A stretch of 64,000 nucleotides of DNA, from the NCBI RefSeq assembly GCF_023206215.1, contig NZ_CP065801.1, forward strand, positions 186,001-250,000, written 5' to 3'. Positions 19,313 through 28,132 of the stretch are shown here, piece by piece. Position 1 is the stretch's first letter; each line of letters starts with the position of its first letter. The notes under the pieces are model-generated. The model worked only from the letters and a program-made list of their open reading frames with translations. It was not told the origin of the DNA and ran no database searches. A program made the position numbers and the translations under genes. The DNA is from Butyrivibrio fibrisolvens (lineage in GTDB: Bacteria; Bacillota; Clostridia; Lachnospirales; Lachnospiraceae).

Positions 19313-21045
19313 TATGCACTCACCTCCATTACGTCAAGGGCTCCGTATTGTGCAACATAAGTTTCGTAGTAGAGTCCTTTTTTCCTAAGCAGTTCTTCGT
19401 GCGTTCCGCGCTCAGCAACATGTCCGTCTTTTAGATAGATGATCTCATCTGCGTTACGAACTGCTGATATTCTGTGAGCTACGATGATTCGTGAAGAGCT
19501 CTTTATCTCATCAAGTGTCTTCTGGATCTCGGCTTCAGTCTCCATATCAAGAGCAGAAGTTGAGTCGTCCAGTACCAGTATAGGAGCATCTTTGGAGATG
19601 GCACGAGCGATACTGATACGCTGCTTCTGGCCTCCGGATAGTCCTACACCTCTTTCTCCTATAACAGTCTCATACTTATCGTCAAGCTTATCTATAAAGC
19701 TGTCTGCCTTGGCCTTTTTGGCTGCATCCACGATTGTTTCCATGGTCATATCTTCACGTCTTCCCATGCGGATATTTTCTTCAATAGTATCTGAAAAAAG
19801 AAATACATCCTGCATAACAACTGATGATGCGCTTCTAACCTGTGACAGATCCATCTTTCTTATATCTGTTCCGTCAAGCCTTATCGTACCCTTAGTAGGA
19901 TCATAGAAACGCTGCAGGAGGTTAACGATAGTACTCTTACCTGAACCTGTCTGTCCCATGATGCCAAGAGTCTTGCCCTTATGAAGGGTGAAGCTGATGT
20001 CTGACAGGATCTGCTTGTCTCCAAGTTTAAGTGATACGTTATCGAACTCGATTTCGCCTTCAACTTTATCAACGTGCTTGGCAAAAGGGTCAAGGCTAAG
20101 AGTAGAATGCTCCTTATATATCTTTTTGACCTTTTTAAGAGAGGCGATCGAGCTTGAGATATCATTGGTGATCCAGCCAAGCTCTTCCATAGGCCATGTG
20201 CAGTTTCTTGCATAGATTATGTATGCTGCAAGGCTTCCAAGGTTCATCTTTCCATGTATTACAGATATACCTCCGAATACTGCACAGGCTACAGGAAGAA
20301 GAGTGCCTGCAAGCTGGAACACAGGATAGAAGCGGATCATAACCTTGGCTTCCTGCATGTTCAGATCGTGATATCTCTTGTTGTGTTCATAGAACTTTTT
20401 GATCTCGTAGTCTTCTCTTGCAAATGCCTTAACTGTACGTACTCCTGCAAGGTTTTCTTCAGCTATTGTAGTAAGAAGAGCATTCTCCTCACTGATCTCG
20501 TCATAGACTTTATCAAGCTTTTTTTCCATGATGATCGCAGCTGCGCCGCAGATCGCCATGAAGGTAACAGGCAGTATTGTAAGAACCAGATTGATTCTGA
20601 CCATGAAATACAGGATGAGTACAGCATTAAGTATAACTTCCATACCCATCATAGCTGCCATACCTACAAGCCTGTATATCTTGTCGATATCATCCTTTAC
20701 TCTTGCCATCAGCTCGCCTGTGCTGGCATCATCAAAATAGTCAAGAGAAAGCCCCTGAATATGATCAAAAAGATCCTTTCTCATTTCTGTTCCTATAGTT
20801 ATACAGTTTTTATCAAAAGTATATTCTTTAAAGTATCCGAATACACTTCTGCCAAGTCCTATCAACATGATAGCTACAAGCAGAAATGTAAAGTTATCAT
20901 ATACGCCTCCAACTAAAACATCATTTACTATTGTTTTTGTAACCATGGGGAACATCATGTCTAGGGCAATTGATATCAGCATGAATATGATTGCCATGGT
21001 ATATGTTGCCCAGTGCTTTTGCACATAACTTCCAAGTGTCTTCAT
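19312..21045 (-). CDS. heterodimeric ABC exporter, degenerate-site subunit
   Basis: 577 residues with an N-terminal membrane domain (six helices, about 10-310) and an ATPase domain: Walker A GQTGSGKST, signature LSGGQKQR, Walker B ILVLDDSTSALD. The catalytic glutamate after Walker B is aspartate, the hallmark of the non-hydrolysing site in heterodimeric exporters. First gene of a two-gene operon, transcribed through an attenuator that ends about 95 bases before its ATG. BmrCD of B. subtilis, which has the same architecture, is controlled by an antibiotic-sensing leader peptide; the same logic is inferred here. Confidence 0.93.
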   Translation of the reverse strand: MKTLGSYVQKHWATYTMAIIFMLISIALDMMFPMVTKTIVNDVLVGGVYDNFTFLLVAIMLIGLGRSVFGYFKEYTFDKNCITIGTEMRKDLFDHIQGLSLDYFDDASTGELMARVKDDIDKIYRLVGMAAMMGMEVILNAVLILYFMVRINLVLTILPVTFMAICGAAAIIMEKKLDKVYDEISEENALLTTIAEENLAGVRTVKAFAREDYEIKKFYEHNKRYHDLNMQEAKVMIRFYPVFQLAGTLLPVACAVFGGISVIHGKMNLGSLAAYIIYARNCTWPMEELGWITNDISSSIASLKKVKKIYKEHSTLSLDPFAKHVDKVEGEIEFDNVSLKLGDKQILSDISFTLHKGKTLGIMGQTGSGKSTIVNLLQRFYDPTKGTIRLDGTDIRKMDLSQVRSASSVVMQDVFLFSDTIEENIRMGRREDMTMETIVDAAKKAKADSFIDKLDDKYETVIGERGVGLSGGQKQRISIARAISKDAPILVLDDSTSALDMETEAEIQKTLDEIKSSSRIIVAHRISAVRNADEIIYLKDGHVAERGTHEELLRKKGLYYETYVAQYGALDVMEVSA

Positions 21046-21138
21046 TCTTCTTTCTTTCTCCTCATTGGTGCTGTAACAGTGCTATTAACCTCGGAACTGT
21101 GTTTTAAGGAAACAGGCCCTTGTTTCCCCAAAAAAGCA

Positions 21139-21178
21139 TAAAAAAATCCCCAGGTAAGAATCAACTCTTTACCTGGGG
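21139..21178 (-). terminator. attenuator terminator of the ABC exporter leader
   Basis: On the minus strand CCCCAGGTAA (from 21178) pairs with TTACCTGGGG (to 21148) around an 11-12 base loop and is followed by ATTTTTTT. It lies between the leader peptide and the first ABC gene, so it must be read through for expression. The left arm can alternatively pair with 21241-21252. Confidence 0.85.
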
Positions 21179-21223
21179 AATGCTTATCACAATAATAATT
21201 CTATAAAGACAGATCAAAAAAAT

Positions 21224-21310
21224 CTATCCGCGTAGAATATCCCGAGGTAAAGTAATAACAAATACAAGATTAAAATTATTCACTAAATTTATTCTCGCCA
21301 CATTAATCAT
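21224..21310 (-). CDS. leader peptide of the ABC exporter (28 residues)
   Basis: An ATG at 21310 is preceded by GAGGT at 7 bases, and the frame runs 28 codons to a TAG at 21224. The peptide is MINVARINLV... ending LPRDILRG. Codons for T20-L21-P22-R23 form the sequence CTTTACCTCGGG on the RNA. Its first eight bases are complementary to the leader's own ribosome-binding region (21315-21322, GAGGTAAA). The whole 12-mer pairs 11 of 12 with the terminator's left arm (21167-21178). This is the layout of ribosome-controlled attenuation, as in bmrB-bmrCD and erm leaders. That stalling by an antibiotic triggers it is inferred. Confidence 0.75.
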   Translation of the reverse strand: MINVARINLVNNFNLVFVITLPRDILRG

Positions 21311-21365
21311 TGCTTTTACCTCGCTTTCTTTAATATTTATCAGTCGTAGCATAACTGACTCTTTG

Positions 21366-21394
21366 ATAATGACATAGCTATTTTCAGTTGTCAA
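21366..21394 (-). promoter_or_regulatory. promoter of the ABC exporter operon
   Basis: On the minus strand TTGACA (21394-21389) and CATTAT (21371-21366) are 17 bases apart. Transcription would start near 21358, giving a roughly 310-base leader that includes the leader peptide and the attenuator. Confidence 0.75.
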
Positions 21395-21714
21395 TATGAT
21401 ATTTATATATTTTTAATATTTTTGATAAATAAAATCGTGTTTTGTTATCATATAATTATGAGATACGTCACACATGGACAGATTGGCATTTTCAAAGTCT
21501 TTGCAGGAGTGAAGTTTTAGTGATAGGGATTCCTGGAAGTATGATAGAATAAATATATATGAAAATATATTAAATCTATTAAATATAAACCATAGTAAAC
21601 AACTTTAGAAAATACCTAATGCCAGTTATCTGATACTGACATATAGGGCATTTGATGACTGGAAAAGGGCATTTTCTTAGCCTTTTACTATAATAATCTT
21701 TGGAGGAACTGAAT
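21395..21714. other. intergenic region between exporter promoter and AI-2E-type gene
   Basis: AT-rich, no gene supported. A TATAAT hexamer at 21451-21456 has no properly spaced -35. A weak hairpin-like AATGCCAG / CTGACATA region around 21618-21650 is not convincing as a terminator. Confidence 0.35.
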
Positions 21715-22860
21715 TTGGATAAGATTTTCAAAAAGCTTGACAAGAAATATCTGAAAATATGCATCTATGCTGCGATCACTGTTTTGATAACAGGTGGTAT
21801 TGCAATGCTATTTCTTTTAAGCGGCCCCTTTTGGTCTAAGCTATGGGCTATTTCTGCTGCAGTATTTAGACCTATGATCATAGGAGGTATTATCTGCTAC
21901 CTATTCCTTCCTATAGTGGAGAGACTTGAGAGAATCTTTAATAAGAAAAAGAAGCATAAATGGGCAAGGTCAATTAGCGTGCTCCTTACTTTTGGTATAG
22001 TTATAGCAGCAATCCTTCTGATACTTGCTCTCATTGCTGTTGCGATCTATAAAAATGTAGAATCACTCAATATAGAATCTATCAAGAATCTATTTTTCAA
22101 GTTGCAGGCTGATTACACGGCTATATGGAATTTTGTAGCCCAGCAGCTGGAATCATATGATATAGCTTCCGATAACATAAGTCACATAGTGACAGCAGCA
22201 ACAGGTGCTGTTACAAGCTTCTTTTCAGGACTTTTATTTGGTGTTATCTTTTCGATCTATTTCCTGCTTGATGGGAACCATCTGTCAACATACTGGACCA
22301 GAGCTTTCCGCCTTATATTCGGGCAGAAAGCAGAGGACAATATTGAGATTTTCCTTAAAGATGCTGATAAGGCATTTTCAGGATATATCCGTGGACAGTT
22401 CACAGATGCACTTATAGTCGGAGTTCTTATAACTATTATCCTTTCAGTAGTCGGTGTCCCGTATGCTATAGTCGTAGGAGTATTTGCCGGGCTTGGCAAC
22501 CTGATTCCTTATCTTGGACCTATTGTCGGATATCTTACTTTAGTTATTGTATGTCTTCCTACAGCAGCTTTTGACAAGATGATCATTGGAATTATCATAT
22601 TTGCGATCGTGATGTTTATAGATGGCAATATCATCAATCCAAAATTATTGTCTGACAATGTTGAGGTTCATCCATTATTGGTTGTAGCTGCCCTTATAGG
22701 AGGCGGCGCTCTTGGCGGCATAGCAGGTATGCTGGTTGCCGTTCCCTGCGCGGCACTCATAAGACTGCAATTCGACAGATATCTTCAGAGACTTTCTGAT
22801 AGAAGACGTGAAGAGGAAAAAGCTGAAGAGGAAAAAGAAGCTTCTGATCCTAAAGATTAA
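21715..22860 (+). CDS. AI-2E family transporter
   Basis: 381 residues. TTG at 21715 is taken as start because GGAGGA (21702-21707) lies 7 bases upstream; an earlier in-frame TTG overlaps the site itself. About eight hydrophobic segments (for example IGIIIFAIVMFIDGNIINPKL near 305-325) and the family-typical GxFAGLxNLIPYLGPxxG loop near 255-272. The C-terminus is a charged EEEKAEEEKE tail. Members move autoinducer-2, Na+/H+ or other small solutes; the cargo is unknown. Monocistronic, with a terminator at 22981. Confidence 0.9.
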   Translation: MDKIFKKLDKKYLKICIYAAITVLITGGIAMLFLLSGPFWSKLWAISAAVFRPMIIGGIICYLFLPIVERLERIFNKKKKHKWARSISVLLTFGIVIAAILLILALIAVAIYKNVESLNIESIKNLFFKLQADYTAIWNFVAQQLESYDIASDNISHIVTAATGAVTSFFSGLLFGVIFSIYFLLDGNHLSTYWTRAFRLIFGQKAEDNIEIFLKDADKAFSGYIRGQFTDALIVGVLITIILSVVGVPYAIVVGVFAGLGNLIPYLGPIVGYLTLVIVCLPTAAFDKMIIGIIIFAIVMFIDGNIINPKLLSDNVEVHPLLVVAALIGGGALGGIAGMLVAVPCAALIRLQFDRYLQRLSDRRREEEKAEEEKEASDPKD

Positions 22861-22980
22861 AGCTGTAATTCCAATTCGGAAGTTTGAGGTAGTAATTATA
22901 CGCACTTGAGTTTGAGTTAAGATCAGACAGGATATTTGGAGCTGAATCAGTAAGTAAATCAAACGGATGTAGTATCTATC

Positions 22981-23026
22981 CGCCCCGGGTAACAGGATTA
23001 ATGCCTGCTACCTGGGGCGTATTTTA
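22981..23026 (+). terminator. Rho-independent terminator after the AI-2E-type gene
   Basis: CGCCCCGGGTA (22981-22991) pairs with TACCTGGGGCG (23009-23019, one G-T pair), inner ACAGG/CCTG pairing, then TATTTTAT. The remaining bases to 23311 hold no gene I can support. Confidence 0.75.
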
Positions 23027-23311
23027 TATCGTATAAACAAAACGAAAAAAAGTATATTAAAGCACATAAATACGTATTATTTTGTACGAATATATGTAAT
23101 AATAGGTATGGCTGTTTAAAATTTTACTTAATCTATAATGTTTTTAAGGCATCTATTGTTATAAAAGCTTAATAATAGTAACCGACATAAGTAAATGTTC
23201 TTTGTCCGTTATCAAATGCACAATATATCAACCTTAGATAACTGGCATAAGGCAGTCTCTAAAGTCGTTTACAACAGATATTAGTTTTTTATGTAAGATA
23301 GGACAATACTT

Positions 23312-24991
23312 ATGAAAAGATTATTTGTAATGTTGTTAACAGTATCGGTGGTTCTTACGACAGTATCTCTTAATTCAAAAGCCGCTCCCCATGCACAAAA
23401 GAATATGCAGCAAAGTAAAGACCAGGAAGAAACAGATCAGGTATATGGTAATGGCGGTTATCTGGTTAAAGTCGGGCAAAAGGTCTTTTTCCATGATTAT
23501 CAAAAAACAGATGTTATGGAACCGAGTCTTGGAGGCCAGTTCCTTGAGTATGGAAGAGGTATATGTTCATATGATGAAGCTACAGGTGAGATATCAAAAT
23601 TAACAGATGCCCCATGTTCCGGTTCGTTATATTATTGCGGCGATTCATTCTATAGTACATGGATAGATGAGAGCGGTAAGTCGCAGATTATCAGAGTATC
23701 AATGGACGGCGAGATACAAAAAGTTGGTCCCGGGATAGTTTCAGGAGTTTCAGAAGATAGTAATCTGATAGCGCTGTGGTGTGATGATGCATCTATGAAG
23801 CATATTGATGTTCTGGATGTGTCCGGCATGCAGTATTGCAGGATTGATAAAAAATCTGATATAAGCTTGTCTTTCTGTGGCCTTACAGATAGCGACGTAA
23901 TATATCAAAAGACAGAAGATGATGTGATAAAGCTATACAGCATGGGCGCAGGCAACAAGGAGATATATCTTGGAACTTTGTCTGAGCTTGGCATATATGG
24001 AAGCCTTGAGTGTGATGATTTTCTATATGATACAGATAATGGAGAAGCCTACTTTGTTTTTGCTCACTATGGCGGGCCGGTAGATTCTGTAGAGGATTAT
24101 ATTGTGGTTAAGGCTGTGCCGGGAGATAAGGATAGCCTTGAACTTATAACACATGGATATGATTATGAGATTATGCCTGGACTGACATATGATGATGAAC
24201 CAAAGCTCAGATTAAATGATGGCAAGCTTTTATGCGGTTATTATGATCTGGACAAGCTGTATCTGTCACATTCCTATATGGGAAGTCATATGTTAAGCCG
24301 CTTTGTATATGGAGATCTATTATGGTGTAACAGCAAAGGCCAGATTCAGACCATGATCAGCAATTTTATCCCATATATGGACAAGGATCATCTTATTATG
24401 CAGACGGGAGAGGTTCTTGGGGATGAAGCATATGTGCTGGTGGCGGAAGTGATAAGGGATCCAGGCAATGATTATAAACTGCTACAGGCATTTGATTTTG
24501 TAAATATGTATGTACTTCGTCTTCCCATGAAGGCATGGATAGATGATGCCGAGGTTATCTTAGGCGGAGACTTCGAAGCTTCTATTACCTTTGATAAAGA
24601 AGGCTTTAAGCCATATATAGGCATATGGCGTATGGACAATTTCATCACCGAGGATGGCTATGAGCCGGATCACTCCAAGGATATGTGGATCAATATTACG
24701 GATACTCAGGAACTATACTTCATAGATAATGCTGAGTATGGAGGTCAGGGTGTATATTCTAATCTCTTTAAATTGTCTACATCTACAGCCGGTGACAAGT
24801 GCCTGATTGTCGGATACAATGAGGTTCTTGGGATCACATGTACAGGCAGTCTATATGAAGAAGACGGCGAAGTCAAACTTATCCTGGAAGTTCAGGAGAT
24901 CAAAGAAAGTATAGATGATCCCGGGCCATCTTCGTGGAAAGGTTCTTTTCACAAGGTATCAAACGAAGAATGGTCCATAGAGTGGGGCTAA
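23312..24991 (+). CDS. secreted protein of unknown function (beta-rich)
   Basis: 559 residues. Signal peptide at about 1-24 (MKRLFVMLLTVSVVLTTVSLNSKA) with no lipobox cysteine. The mature part is rich in short beta-strands with repeated x-Y/F-x-G/D-x-x-L patterns and blocks of about 45-50 residues (for example GGYLVKVGQKVFFHDYQK and ISLSFCGLTDSDVIYQKTED). This suggests a beta-propeller like the DUF5050 proteins of clostridia. No catalytic motif is recognised. The structured repeat copy B begins 7 bases after the stop codon. Confidence 0.65.
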   Translation: MKRLFVMLLTVSVVLTTVSLNSKAAPHAQKNMQQSKDQEETDQVYGNGGYLVKVGQKVFFHDYQKTDVMEPSLGGQFLEYGRGICSYDEATGEISKLTDAPCSGSLYYCGDSFYSTWIDESGKSQIIRVSMDGEIQKVGPGIVSGVSEDSNLIALWCDDASMKHIDVLDVSGMQYCRIDKKSDISLSFCGLTDSDVIYQKTEDDVIKLYSMGAGNKEIYLGTLSELGIYGSLECDDFLYDTDNGEAYFVFAHYGGPVDSVEDYIVVKAVPGDKDSLELITHGYDYEIMPGLTYDDEPKLRLNDGKLLCGYYDLDKLYLSHSYMGSHMLSRFVYGDLLWCNSKGQIQTMISNFIPYMDKDHLIMQTGEVLGDEAYVLVAEVIRDPGNDYKLLQAFDFVNMYVLRLPMKAWIDDAEVILGGDFEASITFDKEGFKPYIGIWRMDNFITEDGYEPDHSKDMWINITDTQELYFIDNAEYGGQGVYSNLFKLSTSTAGDKCLIVGYNEVLGITCTGSLYEEDGEVKLILEVQEIKESIDDPGPSSWKGSFHKVSNEEWSIEWG

Positions 24992-24997
24992 AGGATA

Positions 24998-25110
24998 GTT
25001 TGAAAGTGTTCCACTTTCAAACCCAAATTGGTGTCGCGTGCTCCACCAATTCGAACCATTAGTCACTGCTTTGCGCCCTCAAACATTCGCAACTCCGCAC
25101 TACGTGCTAC
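24998..25110 (+). repeat. structured dispersed repeat, copy B
   Basis: Starts with the perfect hairpin GTTTGAAAGTG-TTC-CACTTTCAAAC, followed by CAAATTGGTG...CACCAATTcG and GAACCATTAGTCACT. After this the copy departs from C and D by an insertion of about 40 bases (Cys-poor, no ORF) and ends near CTCATGTTTA instead of GACATGAGGTTAA. It directly follows the gene ending at 24991. Confidence 0.85.
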
Positions 25111-25227
25111 TTTGCTCATGTTTAGCGGGTCATATAAATACGATTAGAAATCTAAGAAATCATTGATTCTTGATTGAATTTGTTTTATAATTTCTCATTG
25201 TTTTTACGTGTATTTTAAGTGACTAGA

Positions 25228-25268
25228 ACTTCCCACTTGGATGTAGATCCGTTCAAGTGGGGAGTTTT
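25228..25268 (+). repeat. second hairpin repeat family, copy 1
   Basis: ACTTCCCACTTG pairs with CAAGTGGGGAGT around a loop of 14-15 bases. Related sequences lie at 26594-26640 and 27882-27923. It sits just in front of the zinc-ribbon gene. Confidence 0.7.
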
Positions 25269-25297
25269 AGTAAGTAATAAAATGAGGAATGAGATTT

Positions 25298-26554
25298 ATG
25301 TTTTTTATATTGATCGATATTTTGGTCATTGGTATTGTCATACAGGCTGTCAAATATAAAAAGGTAAGGAACAAGATCTTCAGCCATAAGGAAGTTGAGA
25401 AAGCTGCAAGAGAACAGGTCAAGAAGATGAAGATCACCAATCCTGTGATCACCTGTGAATATTGTGGAAGCCAGATAGATACTTCAAGAGAGGAGGTCTG
25501 TTCACATTGCGGAGCACCGTATGATGTATCTGCGGACTGGCGTGCAAGATTCAATGTCAGCGATTCTTTTATCGAGGAAAGTGCGGATGAAGTAATTAGT
25601 AGTCAGGAATCCAAAGTAAAAGAAGAGACAGCTAATATGTTAAAAAAGATCAAAAGAAGGATCATTACCTTATGTGTTCTTGTCTTTGGTCTGCTGATAG
25701 TGGGAGCTATCATCTTAGTAACAGATGGTCCGGGTAACTATAGAGGCAATGAAAAGCTCAATGATAAGAATGGTTATCGTAACTGCGTTGATGTCGATTA
25801 TAAGATCAATGGTGACGGTGTCATATACGATGATGGCAATGTTAAGATAACAGTCGCAGGCATTTATTATGAAGAAAACAGTACCAGAAGATATAATGGG
25901 CTTATGAGATCTAACGGCAAGATAGCCTTTACTGTAGAGAACAGCCATGATGAGAACATATACGTATCTATAAGCTGCAACAGTATCAATGAGATAAGTA
26001 GTGACACTAATTATATCAGTATGTATGGTCGTTTTAAGAAGAATAAAACTGTAACTATCTATGAGCAGATATATCAGTTTCCGGGAGAAGGTATTTCAGA
26101 GCTTTACTTTGACAGGATATATGTTTCTTGCGATGACTATAAGCATGGTGAGGAAAATGTAGAGGGTATAAAGCTAACTACTACTCATGATGAGACATGT
26201 GAGTATGACCTTGATGGGTATAAGATGATATATACCAATGATAAATTCGATGTATATGCTAGGTATACAGATGAAAGCTATGATGAAGGCTATATACTGT
26301 ATATAAATAATAAGTCAGACAAAGCATTTAGGATAACTACCAAAGATATTCTTGTAGATGACGCAAGCTGTGATATATACGGAATTAGGGATTTATATAT
26401 ACCTTCCGGATATAAGCTAAAGACAAGTACTTTGTACAGTTCTGAAGATACTTTTGAAAATTTAAAATCCAAAGAAGTTAAGATGAGTATAGCATTTAAC
26501 TGTAAGGAAGATCCTTCACTTGACTTCTCAACAGGATACATAGAACTCAACTGA
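25298..26554 (+). CDS. zinc-ribbon membrane protein of unknown function
   Basis: 418 residues from the ATG at 25298, with GAGG 10 bases upstream; an ATG three codons earlier is too close to that site. Order of parts: N-terminal transmembrane helix (FFILIDILVIGIVIQAV), a zinc ribbon near residues 46-65 with CEYCGS and CSHCGAPYD (four Cys), a charged linker, a second helix at about 110-135, then a large extracytoplasmic domain with repeated beta strands and Tyr/Asp-rich loops. The ribbon being cytoplasmic-side next to a helix is common in clostridial sensors and DUF4352-like proteins. Function not assigned. Both flanks carry the second hairpin repeat. Confidence 0.65.
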   Translation: MFFILIDILVIGIVIQAVKYKKVRNKIFSHKEVEKAAREQVKKMKITNPVITCEYCGSQIDTSREEVCSHCGAPYDVSADWRARFNVSDSFIEESADEVISSQESKVKEETANMLKKIKRRIITLCVLVFGLLIVGAIILVTDGPGNYRGNEKLNDKNGYRNCVDVDYKINGDGVIYDDGNVKITVAGIYYEENSTRRYNGLMRSNGKIAFTVENSHDENIYVSISCNSINEISSDTNYISMYGRFKKNKTVTIYEQIYQFPGEGISELYFDRIYVSCDDYKHGEENVEGIKLTTTHDETCEYDLDGYKMIYTNDKFDVYARYTDESYDEGYILYINNKSDKAFRITTKDILVDDASCDIYGIRDLYIPSGYKLKTSTLYSSEDTFENLKSKEVKMSIAFNCKEDPSLDFSTGYIELN

Positions 26555-26593
26555 TATAACTCACTAAAACTTAAGCGTAGTGGCTTAGTAATT

Positions 26594-26640
26594 GAAACTC
26601 CCCACTTGGATAGTACAGTATCGCAAAGTGGGGAGTATAT
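26594..26640. repeat. second hairpin repeat family, copy 2 (also probable bidirectional terminator)
   Basis: ACTCCCCACTT (26597-26607) pairs with AAGTGGGGAGT (26626-26636). It lies between convergent genes, so it may terminate both. It is similar in sequence to copy 1 (CCCACTTGGAT shared). Confidence 0.7.
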
Positions 26641-26653
26641 TCTTAGATATATT

Positions 26654-27487
26654 TTATTTCAGTACATTATCTTTGAGCATCAGGAGTTTTTCGCAAGGGG
26701 TGGTCCTTCTGGTAGCATTGAGTATAAAGAACACACCGGCTCCAACCAGGACGAATATAAGAGATGGTCCCAAAGCATCTGTGAAGAAATCACAGATAGA
26801 GAATATTCCGAAGAATATAACAGGGACTACACTTACTATGCATAGCAGTATGCCTCCGGCCAGCATGAATGATTTGTTTTCCTGATTATCAATAAGCTCG
26901 TTTTGGATTACGAATTCGGTTTCGGGATCCAGCATACAATGTTCATGATCAAGGAATCTCCACAGCTTATTTCTGCTTGTAGACAGGAGAATAAGTGCAA
27001 CTCCCAAACCCACGGATACAAATAAAAGAATAACACCTATTGCTTCAATGAAGTCAGAAAATAAACTTAATATAAAGATGTCTCCAAGCCCTGAAGCAAG
27101 AATAGGGCCAATCGGAGCTATAATGCAGAAGAATACACCGCATCCGAGTAATATTCTGGATGAAGTACAATCTTTAATATAGTTGTCAGCTTCATAAGAG
27201 TCTATTATGCGCCTTCCCTTGGGGGGCATTTCATAGTTTAGAGCATCATTTTTAGGCGCAGGTATGATGCTATGCTTTTTCTGACCCAGGATTTCCATAA
27301 GATCTTCCTTACTTCCGAATTCAGAGATGATAGTACCTATCACTTCATTTTTGGGCATACCGCTTTGAATAAGCTCATTGTATTTGTCTTCCATCATAGA
27401 ATACAGTTCCTGCTTGGCTTTTCTGGCTTGCGGAGTATCAGGAATGCTTGCAAACATTGCGTCCAGATAGTTTTTGATAGTTTCCAT
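26654..27487 (-). CDS. HAAS-domain membrane protein (PadR partner)
   Basis: 277 residues. The first about 70 residues are the helical HAAS/DUF1700-type domain (METIKNYLDAMFASIPDTP, then ELYSMMEDKYNELIQSG and GTIISEFGSKEDLMEILG), a signalling domain normally encoded next to a PadR regulator. Then a linker and four hydrophobic segments (about 108-135, 140-165, 205-232, 240-262). The gene lies 20 bases downstream of a padR gene, in the same direction. Such pairs are thought to link a membrane protein with PadR control. What it senses is unknown. Confidence 0.85.
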   Translation of the reverse strand: METIKNYLDAMFASIPDTPQARKAKQELYSMMEDKYNELIQSGMPKNEVIGTIISEFGSKEDLMEILGQKKHSIIPAPKNDALNYEMPPKGRRIIDSYEADNYIKDCTSSRILLGCGVFFCIIAPIGPILASGLGDIFILSLFSDFIEAIGVILLFVSVGLGVALILLSTSRNKLWRFLDHEHCMLDPETEFVIQNELIDNQENKSFMLAGGILLCIVSVVPVIFFGIFSICDFFTDALGPSLIFVLVGAGVFFILNATRRTTPCEKLLMLKDNVLK

Positions 27488-27507
27488 AGTTAGTTCCCCT
27501 CTTTTAT

Positions 27508-27837
27508 TTATTCGTCAATAAATCTTTCTATTACGTCCTTGGTAAGACGCCATTCTTCACACTTTTCCCTATAATAATTAAGCCCTTGGTCCGTGATCTT
27601 GTAGTAAGTACGGCGCTTACCATTGTCTGCCTCCATGCTAAAGGACGTTATATAACCGTTCTTTTCCAACCTTGTGAAAGCAGAGTAAAGCGTAGTCTCC
27701 TTGATCAGGTACTTGTCATCAGATACAGCCCGGATATTCCTTGATATCTCATAGCCGTAGGATGGCTCCTTCCTTAGGAAAAAGAGTATGATGGTATCGT
27801 TATAACCTCGGATCACATCACTACTGATCTCTTGCAT
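27508..27837 (-). CDS. PadR-family transcriptional regulator
   Basis: 109 residues, the short (s1) class without a C-terminal dimerisation coiled-coil extension. Winged helix: LFFLRKEPSYGYEISRNI, then LIKETTLYSAFTRLEKNGYITS and GKRRTYYKITDQGLNYYRE. It would bind palindromic DNA and usually represses its own operon; the target could be the 30-base palindrome at 28003-28032. It is operonic with the HAAS membrane protein downstream. Confidence 0.92.
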   Translation of the reverse strand: MQEISSDVIRGYNDTIILFFLRKEPSYGYEISRNIRAVSDDKYLIKETTLYSAFTRLEKNGYITSFSMEADNGKRRTYYKITDQGLNYYREKCEEWRLTKDVIERFIDE

Positions 27838-27881
27838 AAGATAAACTCTCTTTCGGTACGTGTATTAGGTGATGAATTATT

Positions 27882-27923
27882 AACTTCCCACGTAGGTGAT
27901 ACTGCACCGTCCAAGTGAAAAGT
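27882..27923 (+). repeat. second hairpin repeat family, copy 3 (degenerate)
   Basis: AACTTCCCAC and CCGTCCAAGTG match copy 1 in order and spacing, but the arms no longer pair fully (CCAAGTGAAAAGT against ACTTCCCACGT). It lies upstream of padR, where a terminator role is not expected. Confidence 0.5.
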
Positions 27924-28002
27924 TTGAGTCATTAATACTGACAATATTGAAATAATACAAATGAAATACTCGTGTGTTATGTACTACGATAATCGTTACT
28001 AC

Positions 28003-28032
28003 GACTGTCATAGTAAATATACTACTACAGTC
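28003..28032. promoter_or_regulatory. 30-base palindrome, candidate PadR operator
   Basis: GACTGT-CA-TAGTA-AATA-TACTA-CT-ACAGTC: outer 6-base and inner 5-base arms match perfectly. It lies in the divergent gap between padR (start 27837) and the small Cys-rich gene (start 28133). A direct repeat ACTACGA occurs next to it (about 27982 and 27999). Confidence 0.55.
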
Positions 28033-28132
28033 GGGGTATGTCAATATGCTAGATATAGCTTTATCTCTAGTGAACAATTATACTTGATTATGATAGGATG
28101 TTTGTGAGAAGATCCATTAAGGAGAAATAGCC

